DNA of 15,570 bases from JAJYVH01 sp964548595 (lineage in GTDB: Archaea; Micrarchaeota; Micrarchaeia; Micrarchaeales; CABMGC01). The notes under the pieces are model-generated. The model saw nothing but the letters and a program-made list of their open reading frames with translations, had not been told where the DNA came from and searched no databases. Position numbers and translations under genes: made by a program. This document shows, piece after piece, positions 1 through 6,205 of the stretch. The stretch covers positions 1 to 15,570 of the forward strand of contig CAZJQO010000013.1 in NCBI GenBank assembly GCA_964548595.1. Reading direction: 5' to 3'. The first letter of the stretch is position 1; each line of letters begins with the position of its first letter.

Positions 1-141
1 TTCCAATCCCTATTATCTTTATAGGTTCTCTTTCCAAATGACTTTGGTCGCCTTGTCATGTGGTCACCCAAATAATGACTAAATGACAGGCACCAATAAA
101 TAACTGCGACGTTAAGGGTTAGGATTCATTCAACACAACAA

Positions 142-180
142 TTAATATATGTTAATATACCACTAATATGATGTTAATAT
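142..180 (+). promoter_or_regulatory. Phased TAATAT repeats at the toxin-antitoxin promoter
   Basis: Four copies of YTAATAT start at 142, 152, 163 and 174, so they are spaced 10-11 nt apart and lie on one face of the helix. The last copy overlaps the ATG at 179. A longer direct repeat, ATGTTAATAT, occurs at 149-158 and 171-180. The AT-rich tract must also hold the TATA box. Phased half-sites overlapping the start are what a cooperative antitoxin repressor would bind, so autoregulation is inferred. Upstream, 1-141 holds no gene that I can see, only three loose AATGAC copies near 37-87. Confidence 0.55.
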
Positions 181-418
181 GGTAAAGGCGATTATAGACA
201 TAAGCAGCAGGACCAACAAAATGCTTATGATAGTGAAGGCGACTCACGGCTTGAGAGACAAGTCTCAAGCCATAAACAAAATGGCCGAGGAATACGAGGA
301 ACTGATATTTGAACCTGTGAGACTTTCCTATCTTAAGAGACTGAAGAAGATAGGGAAGGAAAAAAGCATAAAACTGGGTGATGCTGCCGGTTTCATGCAG
401 CATTATGATCTACACTAA
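179..418 (+). CDS. DUF2683-family antitoxin-like protein
   Basis: This 79-aa protein opens with MVKAIIDIS and has a predicted beta-strand/helix N-terminus, then a central charged segment ending EEYEE, as in small archaeal DUF2683 proteins that pair with RelE-type toxins. The N-terminal half would be a ribbon-helix-helix-like DNA-binding part and the basic, helical C-terminus would wrap the toxin. It lies 14 nt upstream of a RelE-like gene, the usual antitoxin-first order. There is no clear ribosome site before the ATG, so a leaderless or short-leader transcript is likely. Phased repeats over the start suggest self-repression. The gene is more AT-rich than most of the window, consistent with a mobile toxin-antitoxin pair. 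The assignment rests on sequence feel and context, not on a search. Confidence 0.75.
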   Translation: MVKAIIDISSRTNKMLMIVKATHGLRDKSQAINKMAEEYEELIFEPVRLSYLKRLKKIGKEKSIKLGDAAGFMQHYDLH

Positions 419-432
419 ACCCAGTCGGTAGA

Positions 433-702
433 ATGAGTTCCGCATATGTGCTGGAGCAGCGAGAACACCTTGATAAGGTGTTCAGGAAACTCGCTAAGAA
501 AGACAAACATCAACTTGAAATCATAAGCAAGAAAATCGAACAAATCCTTCACAGTCCGTATGCCTACAAACCACTTCAAGCTCCTAAACAAAATCAAAGG
601 AGAGTTCACATAGGAAGCTTCGTCCTTGTTTACTCAATAGATGAAGCAAGGAAAATTGTGACATTGGAAGATTACGCCCATCACGACGTAGTATACGAAT
701 AA
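433..702 (+). CDS. RelE/ParE-family toxin
   Basis: This 89-aa basic protein has the RelE layout: an N-terminal helical hairpin (about residues 10-40, HLDKVFRKLAKK...), a SPYAYKPL turn, then beta-strands with RRVHIGSFVLVYSI and a C-terminal YAHHDVVYE strand. The paired basic residues before the VHIG strand and the His/Tyr-rich end match the positions RelE toxins use to bind and cut ribosome-bound mRNA. The length is typical. It follows the DUF2683 gene by 14 nt with only a weak GGTAG ribosome site, and is presumably translated from the same transcript. Its stop lies 14 nt from the stop of the convergent membrane-protein gene. A ParE-like (gyrase) role cannot be excluded from sequence alone. 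Confidence 0.85.
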   Translation: MSSAYVLEQREHLDKVFRKLAKKDKHQLEIISKKIEQILHSPYAYKPLQAPKQNQRRVHIGSFVLVYSIDEARKIVTLEDYAHHDVVYE

Positions 703-716
703 GATCAAATAAGCCA

Positions 717-1733
717 CTAACCTGGACCGCGCGCCTGCTTCGTTACGTAGTTCTCGTATTTCATCGCATCCTTTGAGAGCGCGCCAAACCTCCGTCTCGC
801 CTCCGTGACGCTGAGCGGCACTATGTGCTCGCTCTTTTTGTTTATTATGTTGAGCGGCGGTATCTTGTACGCCTTCGTGTCGTCGAAGATGAAGCGCTCG
901 TGCTGAGCAACAGCGTTCTCGCTGCTCATCAGCAGGAAGTCAAGGGCTATGCCCGAGTTGCTCAGCTCGTTCTTCAAGTCGGTGTAGTTGTCGTTGAACT
1001 TGGCGTCTAACATCTCGCTGGAAGTGAGCACCTCGATGCTCTTTATGCCCTGCATGTTCGCTTCCAGCAGCCTGTAGAGGTTGGAGAGGGCGCTCGAGTT
1101 GAAGTGCTTGTCCACTATCCTCACGTTTCCGGCCAGCTTTGAAAAAACAGTGTCGCGCAGGTTGAGCAGGTTGCTGTAGGGCGCATCTGGCTCGATGCGC
1201 AGGCTGCTCCTGTTGCGCACCCTGCCGGTTGCATAGTTTACGTGTATGCTGACTTCCAGGTATGCGTCTATGCCTATAGCAACAGCGATCGCAGCGAAGA
1301 GCGTGAGGAAATACGCGCTTGTGTAGCTTATGCTGATGTTGGAGAGCACGAGGTAGAGCAGGCTGGCATAAACGAGCGTAAGCACTGTGTGCAGTAGTGT
1401 GTACCTCCTGGTGAACGCAGCGTGCCTCGCTGCCCTGCCGGTATACAGTACAAACGAGACGCCTAGCAGCGCGAATGAGATGAGCGCCAGCACATATACC
1501 TCATCAACTGCGCTGTGCAATGAGCCAATTTCGCTGGATATGACAGATATGTTTGCTGCTGTTGAATTTACCAGCCCCTCGTTTGCGAGGCCCACTATCG
1601 CTAGGCCGGCACCGTAGTTAAGGCCCACCACCTCCATGGTGTATACGCTGGCAGCGGCCATGAGCAGCGAGACTATGCCCAGCAGCACCACTATGTACTT
1701 GTACGTCTTGCTTACTTCCCCTTCTCCAGCCAT
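717..1733 (-). CDS. Four-TM membrane protein with PLD-like C-terminal domain
   Basis: This 338-aa protein of unknown function has four predicted membrane helices at about residues 12-36, 79-98, 112-131 and 137-158. The Asn/Ser-rich loop between helices 1 and 2 (about 37-78) is probably outside. The soluble C-terminal half (about 165-338) contains a long helical part, LTSSEMLD, a strand ALDFLLM and then HERFIFDD (His278), followed by KIPPLNIINKKSEHIV. HxRF followed by acidic residues resembles the core of phospholipase-D-like domains, but I see only one such motif and no clear HKD, so enzymatic activity is doubtful. The frame stays open 23 codons upstream of the ATG but has no other start codon there. 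It could be a membrane-associated sensor or effector; that is only inference. Confidence 0.7.
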   Translation of the reverse strand: MAGEGEVSKTYKYIVVLLGIVSLLMAAASVYTMEVVGLNYGAGLAIVGLANEGLVNSTAANISVISSEIGSLHSAVDEVYVLALISFALLGVSFVLYTGRAARHAAFTRRYTLLHTVLTLVYASLLYLVLSNISISYTSAYFLTLFAAIAVAIGIDAYLEVSIHVNYATGRVRNRSSLRIEPDAPYSNLLNLRDTVFSKLAGNVRIVDKHFNSSALSNLYRLLEANMQGIKSIEVLTSSEMLDAKFNDNYTDLKNELSNSGIALDFLLMSSENAVAQHERFIFDDTKAYKIPPLNIINKKSEHIVPLSVTEARRRFGALSKDAMKYENYVTKQARGPG

Positions 1734-1814
1734 GCTTCCAACTTCGCCGCCAGCAGCAGATATCTGCCAGTTAAGCTTCTTTAGCGTTCTGTATGATTTG
1801 GTTTACAGACTGCG

Positions 1815-1955
1815 CTAGCATTCAGCCACGCTTATCCCAAGCCCGCGTGCTGTCTCCGCTTGTTTTGAATCGCACGCAAGATATATCAGCTCCCCCTTCT
1901 CCAGCTTCTCGCGCTCCTGCTTCGAAACTCTTGCGCCCGCAACGCCACTGACCAT
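1815..1955 (-). CDS. Possible 46-aa small protein
   Basis: A short ORF begins MVSGVAGARVSKQEREKLEKG, continues with ELIYLACDSKQAETARGLGIS and ends VAEC. It has genome-like codon use, an AGGT directly before the ATG and an AT-rich promoter-like stretch about 35-45 nt upstream. Two cysteines (one in LACDS, one as the last residue) could bind metal or form a disulfide. The charged first half and the DSKQAETARGLGIS segment read as a folded peptide rather than noise. It fills the otherwise empty gap between the nuclease and membrane-protein genes on the same strand. I recognise no family. It may instead be a decayed remnant. Confidence 0.4.
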   Translation of the reverse strand: MVSGVAGARVSKQEREKLEKGELIYLACDSKQAETARGLGISVAEC

Positions 1956-1984
1956 ACCTGATTATTGGCAACAAACAAATACAA

Positions 1985-1998
1985 ACAATTGTATACAA
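1985..1998. promoter_or_regulatory. Overlapping palindromes ahead of the small ORF
   Basis: ACAATTGT (1985-1992) and TTGTATACAA (1989-1998) are perfect overlapping palindromes between the end of the nuclease gene and the 46-aa ORF. TATAC inside them may serve as a minus-strand TATA box about 40 nt from the ATG. Short AT palindromes can arise by chance, so an operator role is tentative. Confidence 0.3.
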
Positions 1999-2005
1999 AG
2001 CGCAT

Positions 2006-2968
2006 CTACCTGCTCTCAAGGCTGCAGGCAAGCAGGCTCGACTGGCTGAACTGCGAGAGCTTCGCAAGAGGCCTGGCGTCATAGCCCAGCACGGCCAGTT
2101 TCTTTGCAAAAAAAGTTGCCGAGTTCCCGCACGTTAAAACTACTTCGGGATCGCATGCGTTTATGTATGCAAGCGCCTGCTGGAAGTCTGCATGGTCGCT
2201 GAGCGGGAACTGCACGTCTGTGCCGAACCTGAACATCTTCGCCCAGCCGGATGCGACTGCGGTGAATACGCGCTTGGCACTCTGCGAAGCAATAGTGTCT
2301 TTGAACTCGCCTAGCTTTGAACTCTCTACCACAAGCACAGGCTCCTTCCCGAGATTCTCCGCGACCGAATACTCCAGACGCAGGCCGTGCCTGTTGTAGA
2401 CATCGCTCACGCTTGCTACTTTCGCGTCGACTGCAGGAGTTATGCCTGCCTCATTGAGTATCTTTATTATCTCCTGGGCCTTGCCCACGGCATAGGCTCC
2501 GAAAACCACATGGCCCTTGCCCATCTTCATCTCCGCGTAGTGCTGTATGGCCCTGACCGTTTCTTCGCGCTCGCAGAACCTCAGCCAAGGGTAGGGGTAC
2601 GTGGAATCCAGTATAAGCACATCCGCCTGCCTGAGTTCTATCCGCTCTGCAGCTGCAGATTCAACCATCTGGTAGTCGCCGCTGTAAAGCAGCGAGTAGC
2701 CGTGCTCACGATCGTCTACATACAGCTGCTTCGAACCCAGCACGTGGCCTGCGTTTAGCAGCCCTATGCCTTCCGGCAACTGGGATAACTCAGTATGCAG
2801 CCCGTACCTGGCCTCTATCAGCTCCTTTGTTATAGTGCTTGCGATCAGCTTCTTATTTTTTGAGATTCCGCCAGTATGATCCGAGTGCGCGTGCGAGACG
2901 AAGCTCACGTTAGCGTCGCTATCCCTGGAATCCAGCGCTATCCTGTAACCGCGAAAAGACAGAGCCAC
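2006..2968 (-). CDS. MBL-fold nuclease of the mRNA 3'-end processing family
   Basis: This 320-aa metallo-beta-lactamase protein carries the zinc motif HAHSDH (residues 26-31), SGD (96-98), LDSTYPYPW (from 120) and LSDHADF (256-262). These are landmarks of the CPSF73/RNase J-like group, whose members are endo- or exoribonucleases, or sometimes DNA nucleases. It is short for the group and has no KH domains, like the small archaeal COG1236-type exonuclease-like proteins. Where relatives usually have a motif-C His before a Gly, this one has TCGNS, with Cys280 in that place, which could alter the metal site. The start is GTG at 2968, because the upstream TATA-like box and inverted repeat lie immediately before it and no ATG exists nearby. 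A broken relative lies at 5941-6204. Confidence 0.85.
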   Translation of the reverse strand: MALSFRGYRIALDSRDSDANVSFVSHAHSDHTGGISKNKKLIASTITKELIEARYGLHTELSQLPEGIGLLNAGHVLGSKQLYVDDREHGYSLLYSGDYQMVESAAAERIELRQADVLILDSTYPYPWLRFCEREETVRAIQHYAEMKMGKGHVVFGAYAVGKAQEIIKILNEAGITPAVDAKVASVSDVYNRHGLRLEYSVAENLGKEPVLVVESSKLGEFKDTIASQSAKRVFTAVASGWAKMFRFGTDVQFPLSDHADFQQALAYINACDPEVVLTCGNSATFFAKKLAVLGYDARPLAKLSQFSQSSLLACSLESR

Positions 2969-3008
2969 CCGAGTCGCCTAGCTAAGACTCGGCTATTAAA
3001 TACTTAAA
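2969..3008 (-). promoter_or_regulatory. Promoter and inverted repeat of the nuclease gene
   Basis: On the minus strand an AT-rich box (TTTAAGTATTTAATA, about 2994-3008) lies roughly 30 nt before the GTG. Between the two is a perfect 7-bp inverted repeat, CCGAGTC (2969-2975) and GACTCGG (2986-2992), with a 10-nt spacer. It should straddle the transcription start, so it is more likely an operator than an RNA hairpin, though a short leader hairpin at the start codon is possible. Confidence 0.5.
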
Positions 3009-3052
3009 CCTTTTTTGCGGCTGCGCTCCGGATGGACCTAGCTGCAGAGGCG

Positions 3053-3085
3053 CTTATTTAAACATATATGTTGAAATAGACATAT
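3053..3085 (+). promoter_or_regulatory. mer operon promoter and ArsR operator
   Basis: CTTATTTAAA (3053-3062) is a good archaeal TATA box centred about 26 nt before the ATG at 3084, so the transcript is probably leaderless. AACATATATGTT (3061-3072) is a perfect 12-bp palindrome. ATATGT (3066-3071) and ACATAT (3080-3085) form a second inverted repeat with an 8-nt spacer that reaches into the start codon. Both would block TBP or polymerase when bound by the ArsR repressor. Confidence 0.65.
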
Positions 3086-3437
3086 GAAGGCACAAGAGAT
3101 TCCTTTCTCCTCGTTGCTGTTTAAGGTGCTGGCCGGCGAGACCAGGCTGAGGATCGCGCTGTCTCTGGTGGACGGAGACAGGTCGGTAAGCAGCATATGC
3201 GAAAAAACGGGACTGGAACAGCCGAGGGTTTCGCACGAACTGAGATGCCTTGCTACCTGCGGGCTCGTAAAGTTCTCGAAAGAAGGCAGGCACGTGGTAT
3301 ACTCGCTAAACAAGGAAACAATTCTGCCCATACTGGAAGCTGCAGACGAGCATGTCAAAATATTCGGAGAGAGGATAGGCAGATGCGACACCGTATCTGA
3401 GGCAAAGAGGGTGAGCATATATGACACAGGGTCATAG
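3084..3437 (+). CDS. ArsR-family metal-sensing repressor, CmtR-like
   Basis: This 117-aa winged-helix protein has the core FKVLAGETRLRIALSL (13-28), the recognition region GLEQPRVSHELRCL (43-56) and a wing with EGRHVVYSL (67-75). Its cysteines are at 39, 55, 59 and 101. The Cys55-x3-Cys59 pair in the helix after the turn, plus a C-terminal Cys101, closely matches the Cys57/Cys61/Cys102 site of mycobacterial CmtR, a Cd/Pb sensor. A soft thiophilic metal such as Hg(II) is therefore a plausible inducer, as the downstream merA suggests. It is first in the operon, probably leaderless, and overlaps the next gene by 17 nt. Autorepression through the palindromes over its promoter is inferred. It plays the regulator role of MerR but is not of the MerR protein family. 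Confidence 0.85.
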   Translation: MKAQEIPFSSLLFKVLAGETRLRIALSLVDGDRSVSSICEKTGLEQPRVSHELRCLATCGLVKFSKEGRHVVYSLNKETILPILEAADEHVKIFGERIGRCDTVSEAKRVSIYDTGS

Positions 3438-3954
3438 GGTGACGTACACGCACGCAGTAACGGCTGCAGCAAAGCTGACGCTTGGGAAAAGAAGATACCT
3501 AGCGTCCTTCATCTTGCTGTCTGTCGCGCTATTCGCTGCATACGCCTACCTTCTCTCTTACTTTGCCTTTGGAATCCTGCTATTCGGCAACCTGTACCCA
3601 ATCTTCGTCGTGCTTGTTTCAGCAGCGATAAGCGTATTGCTGTCGTTGGTGCTGACCCTGACGGCCTACTCGCTGAGCAACTACCGGAAATATGGCAAGC
3701 GGGCAGGCCTGCCGGCGCTTGCGGTGATGCTCTCCGCCTCTTTCAGCCTATGTTGCGGCGCCGCCATACCTTCGCTGCTGGCCGTCTTGGGCGCCTCCGC
3801 GCCCTTCATAATATCGGGCGGCGGAGGGATAGAAGGCTTCTTTTCTGCTGCGGAAGTGCCATTTACGCTGCTTTCCATCGCCTTGCTGCTGCTCAGCCTA
3901 TATCTTGTTTCGAGGGACGTGTGCGTTGAATGCAGGATTAAGGGGGTGAAGTGA
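3421..3954 (+). CDS. Four-TM protein with intramembrane Cys-Cys pair, MerT-like candidate
   Basis: This 177-aa protein has four predicted membrane helices (about 27-50, 58-85, 96-125 and 140-163). The third contains SLCCGAAIPSLLAVLGAS, with Cys111-Cys112 in the bilayer. MerT-type mercury transporters carry a very similar Cys-Cys-Gly/Pro-Leu-Val-LG segment in their first helix. A second pair, CVEC (168-171), sits just after the last helix and could receive metal at the membrane face. The start at 3421 follows a GGGTGAG ribosome site and overlaps the arsR end. The gene lies between a CmtR-like sensor and a thioredoxin-like gene in a merA operon. Helix number and order differ from MerT, so it may be an analogue. 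A role in disulfide relay is the main alternative. Confidence 0.65.
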   Translation: MTQGHRVTYTHAVTAAAKLTLGKRRYLASFILLSVALFAAYAYLLSYFAFGILLFGNLYPIFVVLVSAAISVLLSLVLTLTAYSLSNYRKYGKRAGLPALAVMLSASFSLCCGAAIPSLLAVLGASAPFIISGGGGIEGFFSAAEVPFTLLSIALLLLSLYLVSRDVCVECRIKGVK

Positions 3955-3958
3955 CGTG

Positions 3959-4519
3959 ATGCTGAATAAACATATTGCGGTGATTGCTTTGGTAGCCATT
4001 GTGTTGGCTGGCGTGTTGATTGCGTTGCATGAAATCAACGGTCAGGGTAATGGCGGAGAGGCTCTGGGCGGGGCGGTTCTTGGTGCTGAGGCCCCGAACG
4101 CCACATTCACGCTCCTGAACGGCAGCACCGAAAGCCTGTCGCGGTATAGCGGGAAGACCATGCTTCTGTGGTTCGTAAGCACGTGGTGCGGCACCTGTGC
4201 GCAGGGAAATGAGGCGCTAGACGCTAACATGAAATTCTTCGAAGAGAAGAACGTTACAGTAATCGAGGTGGAGACCTATAACAACCTTGGCTATTCCGGG
4301 CCCGGCATGAACAGTTTCGTAAGCGAATATGCTCCGGGCGCGTACGCGAATGCTTCGATAACCATAGGCTATTCAAGCTACGGCATGATGCAGGCGTATG
4401 ACAGCAGGGGCTATCCTGACATTTACTACCTCATAGCGAGGAACGGCACTATAGTTTACATCTCCGGTTCGCCTGGCGCAACCATGGACAGCCTTGAGGC
4501 CGAGATCGGCGCGCTTTGA
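3959..4519 (+). CDS. Membrane-anchored TlpA/ResA-like thioredoxin
   Basis: This 186-aa protein has an N-terminal hydrophobic anchor (residues 6-23), a Gly-rich linker, then a redoxin fold: AEAPNATFTLLNG (43-55), the active site STWCGTCAQG (Cys77 and Cys80) and a GYPDIYYLI stretch containing the expected cis-proline. No other cysteines are present. It should face the outside of the membrane and either reduce disulfides or bind thiophilic metal with its two cysteines. ATG 3959 is preferred over GTG 3956 because GGTGA at 3945-3949 lies a normal distance upstream. It sits 4 nt after the Cys-pair membrane protein and 17 nt before merA, so it may act as the external metal-binding partner, the place MerP fills in bacterial operons. 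That role is inferred. Confidence 0.8.
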   Translation: MLNKHIAVIALVAIVLAGVLIALHEINGQGNGGEALGGAVLGAEAPNATFTLLNGSTESLSRYSGKTMLLWFVSTWCGTCAQGNEALDANMKFFEEKNVTVIEVETYNNLGYSGPGMNSFVSEYAPGAYANASITIGYSSYGMMQAYDSRGYPDIYYLIARNGTIVYISGSPGATMDSLEAEIGAL

Positions 4520-4536
4520 TATTTGAGAGTGGAATT

Positions 4537-5952
4537 ATGGAAGAGTACGACTACGTGATATTGGGACAGGGCTCCGCGGCCTTTGCAGCCGCGATAAAGG
4601 CAAACGACCTGGGAATAAAGACCGCGATGGTGGGGAAGAACGCGACCGAGGGAGCGGTGCTGGGAGGCACATGCGTCAACGTTGGATGCGTGCCCAGCAA
4701 AAGAATGATAACGGTTGCTTCCTTCCTCCACGAGGTGCGCCAAAGCAGCTTTGCCGGCATAGCCGCAAGTGTCGGAAGCGTCAGGTACAGGGAGGCGGTG
4801 GAAGAGAAAGACAGACTTGTGGAGAAGTTCAGGAAAGATAAGTACAAGAGCGTATTGGACGGCTTGGAAAACGTGACATACATAGAGGGGTACGGCTCGT
4901 TCGTGGACAGGGCTACGATAAAGAGCGGGAATAAGGAACTGCACGCGAAGCACGTGCTCATTGCCACCGGCGCTCGAGCGCAGATTCCGAAGGTAAAGGG
5001 AGTTGAGGAGGTAAAATACATGACCAATGAAGAGGCCCTAGGGCTCAGGGAGCTGCCCCAATCGCTCATCGTTGTTGGCGGACGGGCCCTCGGCCTTGAG
5101 TTTGCGCAGATGTTCGCAAGGTTCGGCACGAAGGTGACTGTGCTGCAGCGAAGCGATCGCATACTGCCGAACTGGGAGCCTGAGATAAGCATCCATCTTC
5201 GAAGGTATCTCGAGGAGGAAGGGATAAGGATAATCACAAATGCAAACCTGGAGGAAATTGGCGAAAGCAGCGGAGTCAAACACGTTTCCGCCAGCGTGGG
5301 CGGGGAGGCCACGGAGCTTGAGGCTGAGCAGCTGCTGTTCGCCACAGGCAGAGCGCCGAACATAGGAGAGCTAAACCTGAAGAATGCGGGAGTGGACCTG
5401 GATGAGAAGGGCTTTGTCAGCGTGAACAAGAGGATGATGACAAGCGCAGATGGCGTATACGCAGCAGGGGACGTCACGGGCCAGCCCATGCTCGAGACGC
5501 TGGCTGCGAAAGAAGGCAGCATCGCTACGGTAAACATATTTCAGAATGCTGAGAAGGAGATAAACCTGAATGAAGTGCCGAGCGCTGTTTTCACAGACCC
5601 GGAGGCCGCGATGGTCGGCGGGGTTGAGGAAGATGTGCTTAGGAGCGGTATAAAGTGCGCGTGCAATCCGGTGGCGTTCGACCTAGTGCCGAAGGCGTCG
5701 ATAATGGGCAACACAAAAGGAGTCATCAAAATACTGATAGACAGCAAGAGCAAGGTCATACTCGGCGTGCACATACTCGCACCGCATGCCGCAGACCTGA
5801 TACACGAAGGCGTGCTTGCGGTCAAGCACGGGCTCACCATAGACGACATCATAGACACAGTGCACGTCTTCCCAACGCTCTCGGAATCGATTAAGATTGC
5901 GGCGCAGGCATTCTACAAAGATATAGGAAGTCTGAGCTGCTGCACCGAATAG
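4537..5952 (+). CDS. merA: Mercuric reductase MerA, catalytic core form
   Basis: This 471-aa FAD/NADPH pyridine nucleotide-disulfide oxidoreductase should reduce Hg(II) to volatile Hg(0) in the cytoplasm. It shows the FAD motif GQGSAA (10-15), the redox motif GGTCVNVGCVPSK (43-55, Cys46 and Cys51), the NADPH motif VGGRALGLEFA, ATGRAPN, AAGDVTGQP and a dimerisation domain. The decisive sign is the C-terminal LSCCTE: the vicinal Cys468-Cys469 pair is typical of MerA and not of lipoamide dehydrogenase. There is no N-terminal heavy-metal-associated domain, as in the short archaeal forms. The C-terminal motif reads HVFPTLSES, keeping the glutathione reductase-like pattern where bacterial MerA, as I recall it, has a Tyr. 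ATG 4537 is favoured over TTG 4516 because it follows GAGAGTGGA. It is last in the operon. Confidence 0.9.
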   Translation: MEEYDYVILGQGSAAFAAAIKANDLGIKTAMVGKNATEGAVLGGTCVNVGCVPSKRMITVASFLHEVRQSSFAGIAASVGSVRYREAVEEKDRLVEKFRKDKYKSVLDGLENVTYIEGYGSFVDRATIKSGNKELHAKHVLIATGARAQIPKVKGVEEVKYMTNEEALGLRELPQSLIVVGGRALGLEFAQMFARFGTKVTVLQRSDRILPNWEPEISIHLRRYLEEEGIRIITNANLEEIGESSGVKHVSASVGGEATELEAEQLLFATGRAPNIGELNLKNAGVDLDEKGFVSVNKRMMTSADGVYAAGDVTGQPMLETLAAKEGSIATVNIFQNAEKEINLNEVPSAVFTDPEAAMVGGVEEDVLRSGIKCACNPVAFDLVPKASIMGNTKGVIKILIDSKSKVILGVHILAPHAADLIHEGVLAVKHGLTIDDIIDTVHVFPTLSESIKIAAQAFYKDIGSLSCCTE

Positions 5953-6204
5953 CAGTAGGGATAGTTCTGCACGGACAGCTGCCTGGAACCGAGCATGCGG
6001 CCCGCGCTGAGCAGCTCAACGCACTCCGGCTCATCCACTATCTCGATGCTCGTCTTGCTCCTGCTTTCCACTATGTCCTTCGTTATTTCGCTCGCAGGGG
6101 CCTTCTTGTTCTTCCCGAGTCCGCCTATGTGATCCGTATGCGCGCGGGGGACGAAGTTGGCATTGGCATCGTCGTCACTGAAATGCTTAAAGCTTACAGG
6201 AAAG
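5941..6204 (-). pseudogene. Truncated, decayed paralog of the MBL-fold nuclease
   Basis: Minus-strand translation gives SDDDANANFVPRAHTDHIGG, then GKNKKAPASEITKDIVESRS, later ELLSAGRMLGSRQLSV. This aligns throughout with residues about 15-83 of the intact nuclease at 2006-2968 (DSDANVSFVSHAHSDHTGG, SKNKKLIASTITKELIEAR, GLLNAGHVLGSKQLYV). The zinc motif has degenerated from HAHSDH to RAHTDH, a stretch near the N-terminus is missing, no proper start codon remains, and homology stops where the fragment meets the merA 3' end. The frame closes with a stop at 5913-5915, far short of the catalytic C-terminus. It is in the same orientation as the intact gene and directly downstream of the PDO gene. 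It fills what would otherwise look like an empty 250-nt gap. Confidence 0.8.
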
Positions 6205-6205
6205 G

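Noticed and set aside
1822..2109. 95-codon minus-strand frame overlapping the nuclease end
   Set aside because: It overlaps the nuclease gene in another frame with Arg/Cys/Ala-rich composition. The 46-codon frame is a better reading of this gap.
3011..3016. TTTTTT as a transcription terminator
   Set aside because: It lies between divergent starts, so no plus-strand transcript ends there.
4551..5537. 328-codon minus-strand open frame
   Set aside because: It is a Ser/Pro-rich antisense shadow of merA, which has unambiguous motifs on the plus strand.
4537..5952. Dihydrolipoamide dehydrogenase instead of MerA
   Set aside because: The C-terminal LSCCTE vicinal cysteines and the operon context favour MerA. 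No lipoyl or 2-oxoacid dehydrogenase genes are near.
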